64,000 bases of DNA. It comes from Actinomycetospora callitridis (GTDB lineage Bacteria; Actinomycetota; Actinomycetes; Mycobacteriales; Pseudonocardiaceae). Position 1 is the first letter of the stretch; the number at the start of each line of letters is the position of its first letter. Below are positions 35,583 to 43,209 of the stretch, piece after piece. The notes beneath the pieces were generated by a model. The model was given only the letters and a program-made list of their open reading frames with translations, made no database searches and was not told the DNA's origin. Both the position numbers and the translations under genes were made by a program. Location: NCBI RefSeq assembly GCF_028737265.1, contig NZ_JAQZAK010000003.1:124001-188000 (forward strand), in the 5' to 3' direction.

Positions 35583-36530
35583 TCAGGGACCGACGGTCAC
35601 GAAGTCGATCAGCTGTTCCATGGCCGTGATCAGGGGCGTCTCGAGGTCCGACCACGACGACACCGACGACAGGACCCGCCGGGCGCCGTCGCGGTCGTCG
35701 CCCCACCCGAGGGCCTCGCACACGCCGCGCTTCCACTCGATGCCGCGCGGGATGCTCGGCCAGGCCGCGATGCCCACGGCGGAGGGCTTCACGGCCTCCC
35801 AGATGTCGACGTAGGGGTGGCCGAGCACGAGGACGTGGGCCGCGGCGGGCCCGAGCTCGCGACGCAGGCCCTCGGCGATCCGCGACTCCTTCGAGCCGGT
35901 GACGAGGTGGTCGACGAGCACCCCGAGGCGCCGGTCGGGACCCGGCCCGAACTCGCGGGCGGCCTCGACGAGCACGTCCGCGCCGTGCAGCGGCTCGACG
36001 ACGACGCCCTCGACGCGCAGGTCGTGGCCCCAGACCTGCTCGACGATCGCGGCGTCGTGCAGACCCTCGACCCAGATCCGGTGCGGCAGCGCCGTCTTCG
36101 CGCGGACGTTCTCGACCCGGCGCGAGCCCGAGGCCGAGCGCTGGACCGTGGTGTCCGGCCCGGCGGCGCGCTGCGGCGGGATCAGGGTGGCGGGGCGCCC
36201 CTCGTGCAGGAAGGCCGCGGGCTTGTTCGGGAAGAGCCGCCGGCGCCCGGCGGAGTCCTCGAGCACGACCTCACGGATGTCGGCGCGGATCACCGCGCCG
36301 CAGAACGTCTCGGCGGCGTCCTCGACGACCAGCCCGGGCTCGGCGACCACCGAGACCACCTCGCGGGTGGGCTTGTGCGGCGCGAGCCCCGGCAGCCCGC
36401 CGGTGCGCCCGGCGCCGGACGACGGCCCGCCCCCGCCCGCGCGGCCCGGGGCGCGCACCGCCCCGCCGGTCGTGCGGAAGCCGGCATCGCCGGAGGAGCC
36501 GTGCATGCCCCGGCCCTGAGTCCTCGCCAC
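35583..36530 (-). CDS. DUF3097 family protein
   Basis: A 315-residue cytosolic protein. The DUF3097 core begins near residue 60 (VVAEPGLVVEDAAETFCGAVIRA). IWVEGLHDAAIVEQVWGHDLR with the later GVLVDHLV and GHPYVDIWEAVKP gives the Glu and Asp pattern of Toprim-like folds, suggesting a metal-dependent nucleic-acid role; that is inference. The first 50 residues are Gly/Pro/Arg-rich and variable, so the start (GTG 36530 or ATG 36506) is uncertain. Confidence 0.8.
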   Translation of the reverse strand: MARTQGRGMHGSSGDAGFRTTGGAVRAPGRAGGGGPSSGAGRTGGLPGLAPHKPTREVVSVVAEPGLVVEDAAETFCGAVIRADIREVVLEDSAGRRRLFPNKPAAFLHEGRPATLIPPQRAAGPDTTVQRSASGSRRVENVRAKTALPHRIWVEGLHDAAIVEQVWGHDLRVEGVVVEPLHGADVLVEAAREFGPGPDRRLGVLVDHLVTGSKESRIAEGLRRELGPAAAHVLVLGHPYVDIWEAVKPSAVGIAAWPSIPRGIEWKRGVCEALGWGDDRDGARRVLSSVSSWSDLETPLITAMEQLIDFVTVGP

Positions 36531-36657
36531 GGGCCGGGACGCTAACGGCGGGCCATGATCGTCCGGGGTCGACACGCCCACGGGTGACGGCCGGGGTGGT
36601 CGAGGAAGCCGGGCGCGAGGGTCACCCGGCGGCGTGGGGCCGCGGTGAGCGACGAGG

Positions 36658-36704
36658 GGCACGTTGCGCATGATCGACGGGCCGGAGCGCCTGCGGAACG
36701 TGCC
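36658..36704. repeat. Inverted repeat with 13-bp arms
   Basis: GGCACGTTGCGCA and TGCGGAACGTGCC (12 of 13 complementary) are separated by 21 bases; pairing continues outward with one mismatch (GAG/CTC). Confidence 0.6.
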
Positions 36705-36769
36705 GCTCGCGGCCTGGCCGGCCCGAGCTCGCCAGAACGATCTCCCGGGAGTGCCGCCGGCGCTGTCGA

Positions 36770-36786
36770 GCGAGGGTCACCCTCGC
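36770..36786. repeat. 17-bp perfect palindrome
   Basis: GCGAGGGTCACCCTCGC, centred on one base, in the divergent gap. The half GCGAGGGTCACC recurs at 36615-36626. Confidence 0.6.
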
Positions 36787-36940
36787 TGCGTCAGGAGCAG
36801 TCGGGGCGTCCCTCGCTGCGGCGGGTCGAGGGGGCGCGCCTGGTCGCCGACCGGACAACCCTCACGACACTCTCGAGAGATCGAAGTGGCGAGCCCGCCG
36901 CCCGACGGCCCCACCGCCGCGGCGCCCGTATCGTGATCGG

Positions 36941-37732
36941 GTGCCCTGCGCGAGTGCTTCCCTGGCCGTGTGGAGCGCGGCGTGGCTCGCGGGCTCCGCC
37001 GCGGCCGACGACGTCCTCGACGCGCTGACCCCGTGGTCCGAGGCCCACGACGTGGTCGCCGCCGACGCTGCGACCGCCGCCGTCACCGACCTGCCGACCC
37101 CGGACCGGGCCGGCACGGGGCTCGCGGTGCTGCTCGCGCTCGCCCGAAAACGCTGCTCGCCGACGGGAGCCGACGCCCGGATCGTCCTGCCCACCGCCGG
37201 TGACGTGCGCGGGCTCCCGGGCCCCGGTGCCCTGCGCGCCGCGGCGATGGAGGCCGGCGAGTGCGCGGTGCTCGCCGGGGCCGGGCTCGCGACGGTCCCC
37301 GCGCCCGTGGCCGACGGCGTGCTGCGCTGGACCGTGCACCTCGTCGACGACGTGCCCCCGGCCGCGCACCCGAGCCTGCCCGACGCCGAGCACGAGCTGC
37401 GCAGCCTCGTGCGCGACGCGGCCGACACCCTCGCCGCGCTCGACGTGGCCAAGCCCCGGCGCGGGGTGCGCGAGGAGATCGCGGACTCCCTGCGTCGCCG
37501 GCCGCGCCCGACCTGGCCGACCGGCACCCCGCCCCGTCCGCTGCGCGTGCTCCAGCACGCCGACGAGGTGGAGGCGATCCTCCTGGCGGCGTCCGGGGAC
37601 GACCCGGGCGGCGCCATGTCCTCGTCGGCCGCGCTGGCCCGCAACGACGCGCTGCGTCCGCTGGCCACCGCCGTGCGGGGTGCCCGGGTCGCCGCCGTCG
37701 CCGAGACCGTCCGGGTGCTCAGCGCCGCCTAG
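36941..37732 (+). CDS. Conserved actinobacterial protein of unknown function
   Basis: A 263-residue Ala-rich protein without signal peptide or membrane segment. Recognisable stretches are DVVAADAATAAVTDLP, LPTAGDVRGLPGPGALRAAAMEAGECAVL, GLATVPAPVADGVLRWTVHLVD and FmdB-adjacent C-terminus ALRPLATAVRGARVAAVAET. The regular spacing of hydrophobic residues and absence of stop-prone bias support a real gene, but I cannot assign a family. It starts with GTG and ends in convergent overlap with the FmdB gene. Confidence 0.7.
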   Translation: MPCASASLAVWSAAWLAGSAAADDVLDALTPWSEAHDVVAADAATAAVTDLPTPDRAGTGLAVLLALARKRCSPTGADARIVLPTAGDVRGLPGPGALRAAAMEAGECAVLAGAGLATVPAPVADGVLRWTVHLVDDVPPAAHPSLPDAEHELRSLVRDAADTLAALDVAKPRRGVREEIADSLRRRPRPTWPTGTPPRPLRVLQHADEVEAILLAASGDDPGGAMSSSAALARNDALRPLATAVRGARVAAVAETVRVLSAA

Positions 37733-38178
37733 TGCCCGTGACCGTGCCCATGGCCGTGCCCGTGACCCTCGGACGATGACGACCCGGTGGAATCGGAGCC
37801 GCCGGAGGAACCGGAAGAACCCGAACCCAGGATCGGCTCCCCCACCCGCAGCGGGGCCTGCTCGTAGCGCCCCTCGTGCGCGGCCACCGGCCGGGTGTCT
37901 CCGCGCAGCTCCGGGTGCTTCGCCTCGAGCCGCTCGCGCTGCTCCCACTTGCGCTGCATCCCGGTGACGTACTCCCGGTTGCCGTGGTAGGTGCCCCGCC
38001 ACGTCTGGGGCATCTGCTCCTTGGCCAGGCCCGCGTCGGCGCGCCCGTGCAGGGCCGGGCGCGACGGCACCTTCCGGGACGCGCCCCCGCACTCCGGGCA
38101 GGCCGGGGCGGGGGCGTCGCGCTCGATCAGGCGCTCGAAGCGCAGGCCGCAGTCGCAGCGGTAGTCGTAGATCGGCAC
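37729..38178 (-). CDS. FmdB-type zinc-ribbon protein with His-Gly tail
   Basis: A 149-residue protein. The N-terminus MPIYDYRCDCG and CPECGG (Cys 8, 10, 27, 30) is the FmdB/CxxC zinc ribbon. A basic helical middle follows (MQRKWEQRERLEAKHPELRGD), then a Gly/Ser linker, then a tail of alternating His and Gly (HGHGHGHGHGH) that could bind Ni, Zn or Cu. It starts four bases after the transhydrogenase stop, as the third gene of the lactonase operon. FmdB proteins often accompany amidase or formamidase genes; their role is not settled. Confidence 0.82.
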   Translation of the reverse strand: MPIYDYRCDCGLRFERLIERDAPAPACPECGGASRKVPSRPALHGRADAGLAKEQMPQTWRGTYHGNREYVTGMQRKWEQRERLEAKHPELRGDTRPVAAHEGRYEQAPLRVGEPILGSGSSGSSGGSDSTGSSSSEGHGHGHGHGHGH

Positions 38179-38182
38179 CGGG

Positions 38183-39475
38183 CTACCAGTTCGAGATCGA
38201 CTTGCGGAAGATCTCCGCGAGGTCGTCCTCGGTGGGAGTCTTCGGACAGGTGGCCAGCAGTCGCTGCTGCTTCATCGTCCCGTCGACCAGGTCGGGGATG
38301 TCGCCCTCGCCGAAGCCGACCTCGCCGATGCCGTTGGGGATCCGGATGTCGCGCATCAGTTCGGTGACCACGTGCGGCAGCTGCTCGGACGCGTTCGACT
38401 GCGTCTCGGCGTTGGGCCCGAGCATCCGCGCCGCGGCCATGTGCCGGTCGGGCGCCGCCTCGAAGCTGAACCGGAACGCCTCCGGCGCCGTCAGCGACAC
38501 CGACATGCCGTGCGGCACCATCGGCTCGTCCTGCGGGTAGCCCGCCGGGTGGAAGTCCCGGACCTGCCCGGCGATCGGGTAGGCGTTGGCGTGCGGGATG
38601 TGCACCCCGGAGTTGCCGAAGCCCATGCCGGCGAAGGTCGCCGCCATCATCATGTCCATCCGGGCGTCGACGTCCTCCTCGCCGCGCTCCACCGCCGTGC
38701 GGAACGAGCGGGCGAGCAGCGACATCGACTTCTCGCACCACAGGTCCGACACCGGGTTCGAGCCGCAGTAGGTCACCCGCTGTTCGGGCGACTTGCGGTC
38801 GAACGTCGTGTACCAGCGCGCGGTGTAGGACTCGAGCGCGTGGCAGACGATGTCCATCCCCGACGCCGCGGTGACCTCCGGCGGGAGCGTCATCGTCAGC
38901 AGCGGGTCGACCACGGCCATCGTCGGGCGCAGCCGCCAGTGGCTGATGCCGGTCTTCACGCGCAGCGAGAGCACGTCGAGGATGCACATCGCCGTGGACT
39001 CCGAGCCCGTGCCCGCGGTGGTGGGCACCGCGATGAGGGGCTTGAGCTGACCCGGCGGCACCTGCGCCTTGCCCACGGGCTTGTTGATGTAGTCCATCAG
39101 GTCGCCGGGGTGGGTCGTCAGCAGGTTGACGGCCTTGGCGGTGTCGATCGCCGATCCGCCGCCCACCGCGACGAACCCGTCCCACGGACCCTGCTCGTGG
39201 GCGTAGCCGACGGCCTTGTTCATCGAGTCGTCGGTGGGCTCGACGTGCACGCCGTCGAAGCTCTCGACGGTCATGTCGTACCGGCGGATCTGGTCGGCGA
39301 TGCGGTCGGGCAGGCCCGTCTGCTGCATGCCCGGGTCGGTGATCAGCAGGATGCGCTTCGCGCCGTACTGGGCGAGATCGAAGCCGATCTCGTCGCAGGC
39401 ACCCGCGCCGAACTTGAGCGGCGGGGCACCCCAGGTGAAGACCGATTCTTCGGTGGGTACCGGGGGGACGGTCAT
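38183..39475 (-). CDS. Iron-containing alcohol dehydrogenase, hydroxyacid-oxoacid transhydrogenase type
   Basis: A 430-residue group III alcohol dehydrogenase. The nucleotide-binding motif GGGSAIDTAK lies at 105-114; PTTAGTGSE, DIVCHALESY and HGMSVSLTAPEAF supply the metal ligands (Asp and three His). Length and sequence are close to ADHFE1-type enzymes, which oxidise 4-hydroxybutyrate to succinic semialdehyde with 2-oxoglutarate as acceptor. It follows the lactonase by 16 bases and precedes the FmdB gene. Simple NAD-dependent 4-hydroxybutyrate dehydrogenase is the alternative. Confidence 0.85.
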   Translation of the reverse strand: MTVPPVPTEESVFTWGAPPLKFGAGACDEIGFDLAQYGAKRILLITDPGMQQTGLPDRIADQIRRYDMTVESFDGVHVEPTDDSMNKAVGYAHEQGPWDGFVAVGGGSAIDTAKAVNLLTTHPGDLMDYINKPVGKAQVPPGQLKPLIAVPTTAGTGSESTAMCILDVLSLRVKTGISHWRLRPTMAVVDPLLTMTLPPEVTAASGMDIVCHALESYTARWYTTFDRKSPEQRVTYCGSNPVSDLWCEKSMSLLARSFRTAVERGEEDVDARMDMMMAATFAGMGFGNSGVHIPHANAYPIAGQVRDFHPAGYPQDEPMVPHGMSVSLTAPEAFRFSFEAAPDRHMAAARMLGPNAETQSNASEQLPHVVTELMRDIRIPNGIGEVGFGEGDIPDLVDGTMKQQRLLATCPKTPTEDDLAEIFRKSISNW

Positions 39476-39491
39476 GGGAGTCGTGCTCCGA

Positions 39492-40313
39492 TCAGGTGTA
39501 GTGGCCGCCGTTGCCCACGGTCTTGAGTTGGCGGATCTGGTCGGGGTCGTGGCCGAAGACCACGGTGGCATCCGTCTTCTCGGCGACGCCGCGGATCTTC
39601 TCCACCGACGAGTAGAACTGGCCCATGTCGTTGACGATCGCGGCTGGCGTGGTGGGCGGGCCGTAGCTCTCACCCATGTACACCGCGTCGGACGTGAAGA
39701 TCATGGTGCCGCTGTCGGGCAGGTCCACCTGCATCGACATGGTGCCGGGGGTGTGCCCCGGGGTCTGCAGGAGCGTGACGCCGGGGAGGAACTCGGTGTC
39801 GCCCGAGACCGTCTCCCAGTTCAGGTCCTCGTAGTCGGTCTTGAGGTGCGCGCCGGTGAACAGGCCGTCGAACCCGAACGCGAAGTCCTTCTCCTTGTCG
39901 GAGCAGACGAGCTTGGCGGTGGAGTCCTTGAACAGGCCGGCGTTGCCGCAGTGGTCGAAATGCAGGTGCGAGAGCACCACGTAGTCGATCTGGTCGACCC
40001 CGACGCCGAGCTGCTGGAGGCGCGAGTCGAGGTACTCCTCGTCGCTGACCTTCTCGTAGGGGAAGAAGTCCTGCAGGCCCGTCGGGCCCCAGCGCTCCTC
40101 CCAGTCCCGCGGGCAGCTGGTGTCCCACAGGATCGTGCCGTCGGGGGTCTCCACGAGGACGCAGTGCGTCGGCACGTCGGCCCACTCGGTCGGCTGGTCG
40201 CGCATCTGGCGCGGGCGGATCGACCGCCCGGGCTTGAGCAGCAGCCACGTCAGGTCCGCGGTCATCATCCCGCAGTCCAGGATGCTGACCTTGATCTCGC
40301 CGCTCGCAGCCAT
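39492..40313 (-). CDS. Metallo-beta-lactamase-fold lactonase (AttM/AiiA-like)
   Basis: A 273-residue zinc hydrolase. HLHFDH at 116-121, the later His in TPGHTPGTMSM and Asp in FTSDAVYMGE and His in FGHDPDQIRQL make up the dinuclear zinc site. The HCGN after the first motif, the spacing and the 270-residue length are those of N-acyl-homoserine-lactone/gamma-butyrolactone lactonases. It is the first gene of an operon with the 4-hydroxybutyrate-type dehydrogenase, which favours gamma-butyrolactone as substrate over signal quenching. An AAGGAG site precedes the ATG. Confidence 0.85.
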   Translation of the reverse strand: MAASGEIKVSILDCGMMTADLTWLLLKPGRSIRPRQMRDQPTEWADVPTHCVLVETPDGTILWDTSCPRDWEERWGPTGLQDFFPYEKVSDEEYLDSRLQQLGVGVDQIDYVVLSHLHFDHCGNAGLFKDSTAKLVCSDKEKDFAFGFDGLFTGAHLKTDYEDLNWETVSGDTEFLPGVTLLQTPGHTPGTMSMQVDLPDSGTMIFTSDAVYMGESYGPPTTPAAIVNDMGQFYSSVEKIRGVAEKTDATVVFGHDPDQIRQLKTVGNGGHYT

Positions 40314-40487
40314 TCAGGGCTCCTTCGCCGTGCCACCGATGGGAGGGGGACGCGGAGGCGATAGATGCATCTCCGGCCACGTGACGCCGGACACTAGCGA
40401 TGCGAACGATCACTGGCAACACGCCGGATGGCGGCTGCCGGGCGACCATTTCCCCTGCTCCTGCCCCTGATTGGCAAGAGCCCGGCA
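40314..40487 (-). promoter_or_regulatory. Promoter region of the lactonase operon
   Basis: This 174-bp gap after the ferrochelatase gene is where the operon promoter must lie. AGATGCATCT, a perfect 10-bp palindrome near 40361-40371, is the only regular element seen. No clear -10 hexamer was found. Confidence 0.4.
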
Positions 40488-41537
40488 TCAGCTCGCCGGG
40501 CGCTTCGCGGGCTCGCAGCAGCCGGGGTGGCAGAAGGCGCCGTTGCACCCCACGCCGGCGCGCGGGGCGGTGCCGAGCTCGCGCACGGGGGCCCCGTCGA
40601 CCTGCTCCGCCACGAGCTCCACGACCATCTCGACGAAGCGCGGATCGGACCCGGCGCTCGCCGCGCGGGCGAAGCCCATGCCGAGCTTCCCGGCGTGCTC
40701 GGCGGCCTCGTTGTCGAGGTCCCAGACCACCTCGAGGTGGTCGGAGACGAAGCCCACGGGGCTGACGACGGCGGCGCGCACACCGCGGTCGTGGAGGTCG
40801 TCGAGGTGGTCGACGATGTCGGGCTCCAGCCACGGGATCTGCGGCGGTCCCGAGCGCGACTGCCACACGAGGTCGTGCTCGGGGGCGCCGACGGCCTCGG
40901 CCACGAGACGGGCGGCCTCGGCCATCTGCCGCGAGTAGCGGTGCCCGCCCTCCTCCGGCGGCCCGGCGGTGCGGTCGGCGGAGACCGGGATCGAGTGGGC
41001 GGTGAAGACCAGGCGCGGGTCGTCCAGATCCTCGGCGGCGGCCCGCACCCCGTCGGCCACCGACGCGATGAACAACGGGTGGTCGTAGAAGTGGCGCAGC
41101 TTGACGAGGTCCGGTGCGGAGCCGGTCCGCTCGATCGCCGCCTCACGGGCCCGCGCGATGTCCTCGTGGTACTGCCGGCAGGCGGAGTACCCGCCGTAGG
41201 CGCTGGTCGCGAAGACGAGCGCCCGCCGCACCCCGTCCCGCGCCATCTCCGTCACGGCGTCCTCGGCGTACGGGTGCCAGTTGCGGTTGCCGAAGTACAC
41301 CGGCAGCTCGCGGCCCGACTCCTCCAACGCCCGCGACAGGTCGGCGACGAGCCGCCGGTTGAGCTCGTTGATCGGGCTGACACCGCCGAAGTGCTGGTAG
41401 TGCTCCTCGACGGCGTCGAGGCGTTCCGGGGGCACGTTGCGGCCGCGGGTGACGTTCTCGAGGAACGGTCGCACCTCGTCGGGCGCCTCCGGACCACCGA
41501 AGGACAGGACCAGGACGGCGTCGACGGGCTCGCTCAC
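40488..41537 (-). CDS. hemH: Coproporphyrin ferrochelatase with C-terminal Fe-S cysteines
   Basis: A 349-residue enzyme that inserts ferrous iron into coproporphyrin III in the actinobacterial heme pathway. The family marks LVLSFGGPEAPDEVRPFLENVTRGR, YFGNRNWHPYAEDAV, FTAHSIP (metal-ligand His) and VVSPVGFVSDHLEVVWDLD are intact. The C-terminus GVGCNGAFCHPGCCEPAKRP carries the cysteine group that holds a [2Fe-2S] cluster in actinobacterial enzymes. It lies downstream of fabI, as in mycobacteria (fabG1-inhA-hemZ). Confidence 0.93.
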   Translation of the reverse strand: MSEPVDAVLVLSFGGPEAPDEVRPFLENVTRGRNVPPERLDAVEEHYQHFGGVSPINELNRRLVADLSRALEESGRELPVYFGNRNWHPYAEDAVTEMARDGVRRALVFATSAYGGYSACRQYHEDIARAREAAIERTGSAPDLVKLRHFYDHPLFIASVADGVRAAAEDLDDPRLVFTAHSIPVSADRTAGPPEEGGHRYSRQMAEAARLVAEAVGAPEHDLVWQSRSGPPQIPWLEPDIVDHLDDLHDRGVRAAVVSPVGFVSDHLEVVWDLDNEAAEHAGKLGMGFARAASAGSDPRFVEMVVELVAEQVDGAPVRELGTAPRAGVGCNGAFCHPGCCEPAKRPAS

Positions 41538-41591
41538 CGACCCAGCATCCCCCGGCGCCCCGGGAGCTACACGGTGAGACCTGGACGGCAG

Positions 41592-42356
41592 CTACGCGCC
41601 CATGGCGTGGTAGCCGCCGTCGGCGTGCACGACCTCGCCGGTGGTGGCCGGCATCCAGTCCGAGAGCAGCGCGCAGATCGTCTTCGCGACCGGGGTGGGG
41701 TCCTCGAGGTCCCAGCCCAGCGGCGAGCGCTGGACCCAGGCCTCCTCGAAGGTGTCGAAGCCCGGGATCGACTTCGCCGCCATGGTGCGCACCGGACCGG
41801 CGGCGACGAGGTTCGCGCGGATGCCCTCGGGGCCGAGGTCGCGGGCGAGGTAGCGGGTGGTCGCCTCGAGCGCGGCCTTGGCGACGCCCATCCAGTCGTA
41901 GCCCGGCCAGGCGACGGTGTTGTCGAAGTCCATGCCGACCAGCGACGAGCCGCGCCCGAGCAGCGGCTTGCAGGCCATCGCGAGGGACTTGAACGAGTAG
42001 GCCGAGACCTCGACCGCGGTGGCGACGTCCTTCCACTCGGTGTTCAGGAAGTTGCCGCCCAGGGCCTCCATCGGCGCAAAGCCGATCGAGTGCAGGACGC
42101 CGTCGAGGCCGTCGACGTGCTCGCGGACGCTGTCGGCGAGGCCGTCGAGGTGCTCCTGGTTCTGGACGTCCAGCTCGATCACGGGCGCCTCGGTGGGCAG
42201 CCGCTTGGCCACGCGCTTGACCAGCGAGAGGCGCCCGAAGCCGGTGAGGACGACGGTGGCCCCCGCCTCTTGGGCCGCCTTCGCCGCGTGGAAGGCGATC
42301 GACGCGTCGGTGATGATCCCGGTGACCAGGATGCGCTTGCCCTCGAGCAGGGTCAC
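41592..42356 (-). CDS. fabI: Enoyl-ACP reductase (InhA/FabI type)
   Basis: A 254-residue NADH-dependent short-chain reductase that completes each fatty-acid elongation cycle. The classic enoyl-reductase signature YDWMGVAKA gives the Tyr-(six residues)-Lys pair; GIITDASIAFHAAKAAQEAGA and HSIGFAP belong to the cofactor and substrate site. It is close to mycobacterial InhA. GTG start with GGAGAC upstream. It follows fabG by 29 bases and precedes hemH. Confidence 0.93.
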   Translation of the reverse strand: MTLLEGKRILVTGIITDASIAFHAAKAAQEAGATVVLTGFGRLSLVKRVAKRLPTEAPVIELDVQNQEHLDGLADSVREHVDGLDGVLHSIGFAPMEALGGNFLNTEWKDVATAVEVSAYSFKSLAMACKPLLGRGSSLVGMDFDNTVAWPGYDWMGVAKAALEATTRYLARDLGPEGIRANLVAAGPVRTMAAKSIPGFDTFEEAWVQRSPLGWDLEDPTPVAKTICALLSDWMPATTGEVVHADGGYHAMGA

Positions 42357-42385
42357 GTTGTCTCCGTGTTGTCGCTGGCGGGTGT

Positions 42386-43090
42386 CTAGTGGCCCATGCC
42401 GATGCCGCCGTCGACCGGCAGCACCGCGCCGGTGACGTAGGCGGCGTCGTCGGAGGCGAGGAAGGCGACGGCCTTCGCGATGTCCTCCGGGGCGGCCGTG
42501 CGGCCCAGCGGGATCGAGGCGAGGATCTCCTCGCGCCGCTTGTCGGTGAGCTCGGCGGTCATGTCGGTGTCGACGTAGCCGGGGGCGACGACGTTGGCGG
42601 TGATGCCGCGACCCCCGAGCTCGCGCGCCGTGGAGCGGGCGAGGCCGACGAGGCCGGCCTTCGAGGCGGCGTAGTTCGCCTGCCCGGGCGCGCCGGTGAG
42701 CCCGACGACGCTGGAGAGGTAGATCAGCCGTCCGAACCGGGCCTTGACCATGCCCCGGATCGCGCGCTGGGTGACCCGCCAGGCCCCGGTGAGGTTGGCG
42801 TCGAGGACGTCGGTGAACGCGTCCTCGGGCATGCGCATGAGCAGCCCGTCGCGGGTGATGCCGGCGTTGGCGACCACCACCTCGATCGGCCCGTGCTCGG
42901 ACTCGACCTGCGAGAAGGCGGCGTCGACGGAGGCGGAGTCGGTGACGTCGGCCTTGACCCCGTGCAGGCCCTCCGGGGGTTCGCCCGAGCGGTGGGTGAC
43001 CACCACCGTGTGGCCCCGCTCGACGAGCTCCCGCGCGGTGGCGAGCCCGATCCCGCGGTTGCCTCCCGTGACCAGCACGACGCGGCTCAC
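42386..43090 (-). CDS. fabG: 3-oxoacyl-ACP reductase (FabG/MabA)
   Basis: A 234-residue NADPH-dependent short-chain reductase: cofactor motif TGGNRGIG near residues 8-15, NAG in VVANAGITRDGLL, catalytic Ser in YLSSVVGLTG and Tyr/Lys in YAASK, and the end VTGAVLPVDGGIGMGH. A GAGAGGAG site precedes the GTG start, which lies at the usual N-terminal strand. First gene of the fabG-fabI-hemH unit; divergent from an esterase. Confidence 0.93.
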   Translation of the reverse strand: MSRVVLVTGGNRGIGLATARELVERGHTVVVTHRSGEPPEGLHGVKADVTDSASVDAAFSQVESEHGPIEVVVANAGITRDGLLMRMPEDAFTDVLDANLTGAWRVTQRAIRGMVKARFGRLIYLSSVVGLTGAPGQANYAASKAGLVGLARSTARELGGRGITANVVAPGYVDTDMTAELTDKRREEILASIPLGRTAAPEDIAKAVAFLASDDAAYVTGAVLPVDGGIGMGH

Positions 43091-43196
43091 GCGACTCCTC
43101 TCGTTCGGGTCCAACGGCGGCGGAAGGGTATCCGCTTTGGGTCCATCTCGTGGGGACGCGACCGAACGGCGCCTTCCTGTCGTGTGACGGCGCTCA

Positions 43197-43202
43197 TAGG
43201 CT
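43197..43202 (+). promoter_or_regulatory. Candidate -10 element (TAGGCT) of the esterase
   Basis: TAGGCT lies eight bases before the ATG at 43210, so the message would have almost no leader. Confidence 0.35.
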
Positions 43203-43209
43203 TGTATCC

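Larger units (their letters stand above)
36531..36940. other. 410-bp gene-free gap rich in palindromes
   Basis: No supported gene. It holds an interrupted inverted repeat (36658-36670 with 36692-36704), a perfect 17-bp palindrome at 36770-36786, a partial copy of the latter at 36615-36626, and CCCTCGCTGCG twice, 30 bases apart (36780 and 36810). The flanking genes are divergent, so promoters for both must lie here too. Confidence 0.55.
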
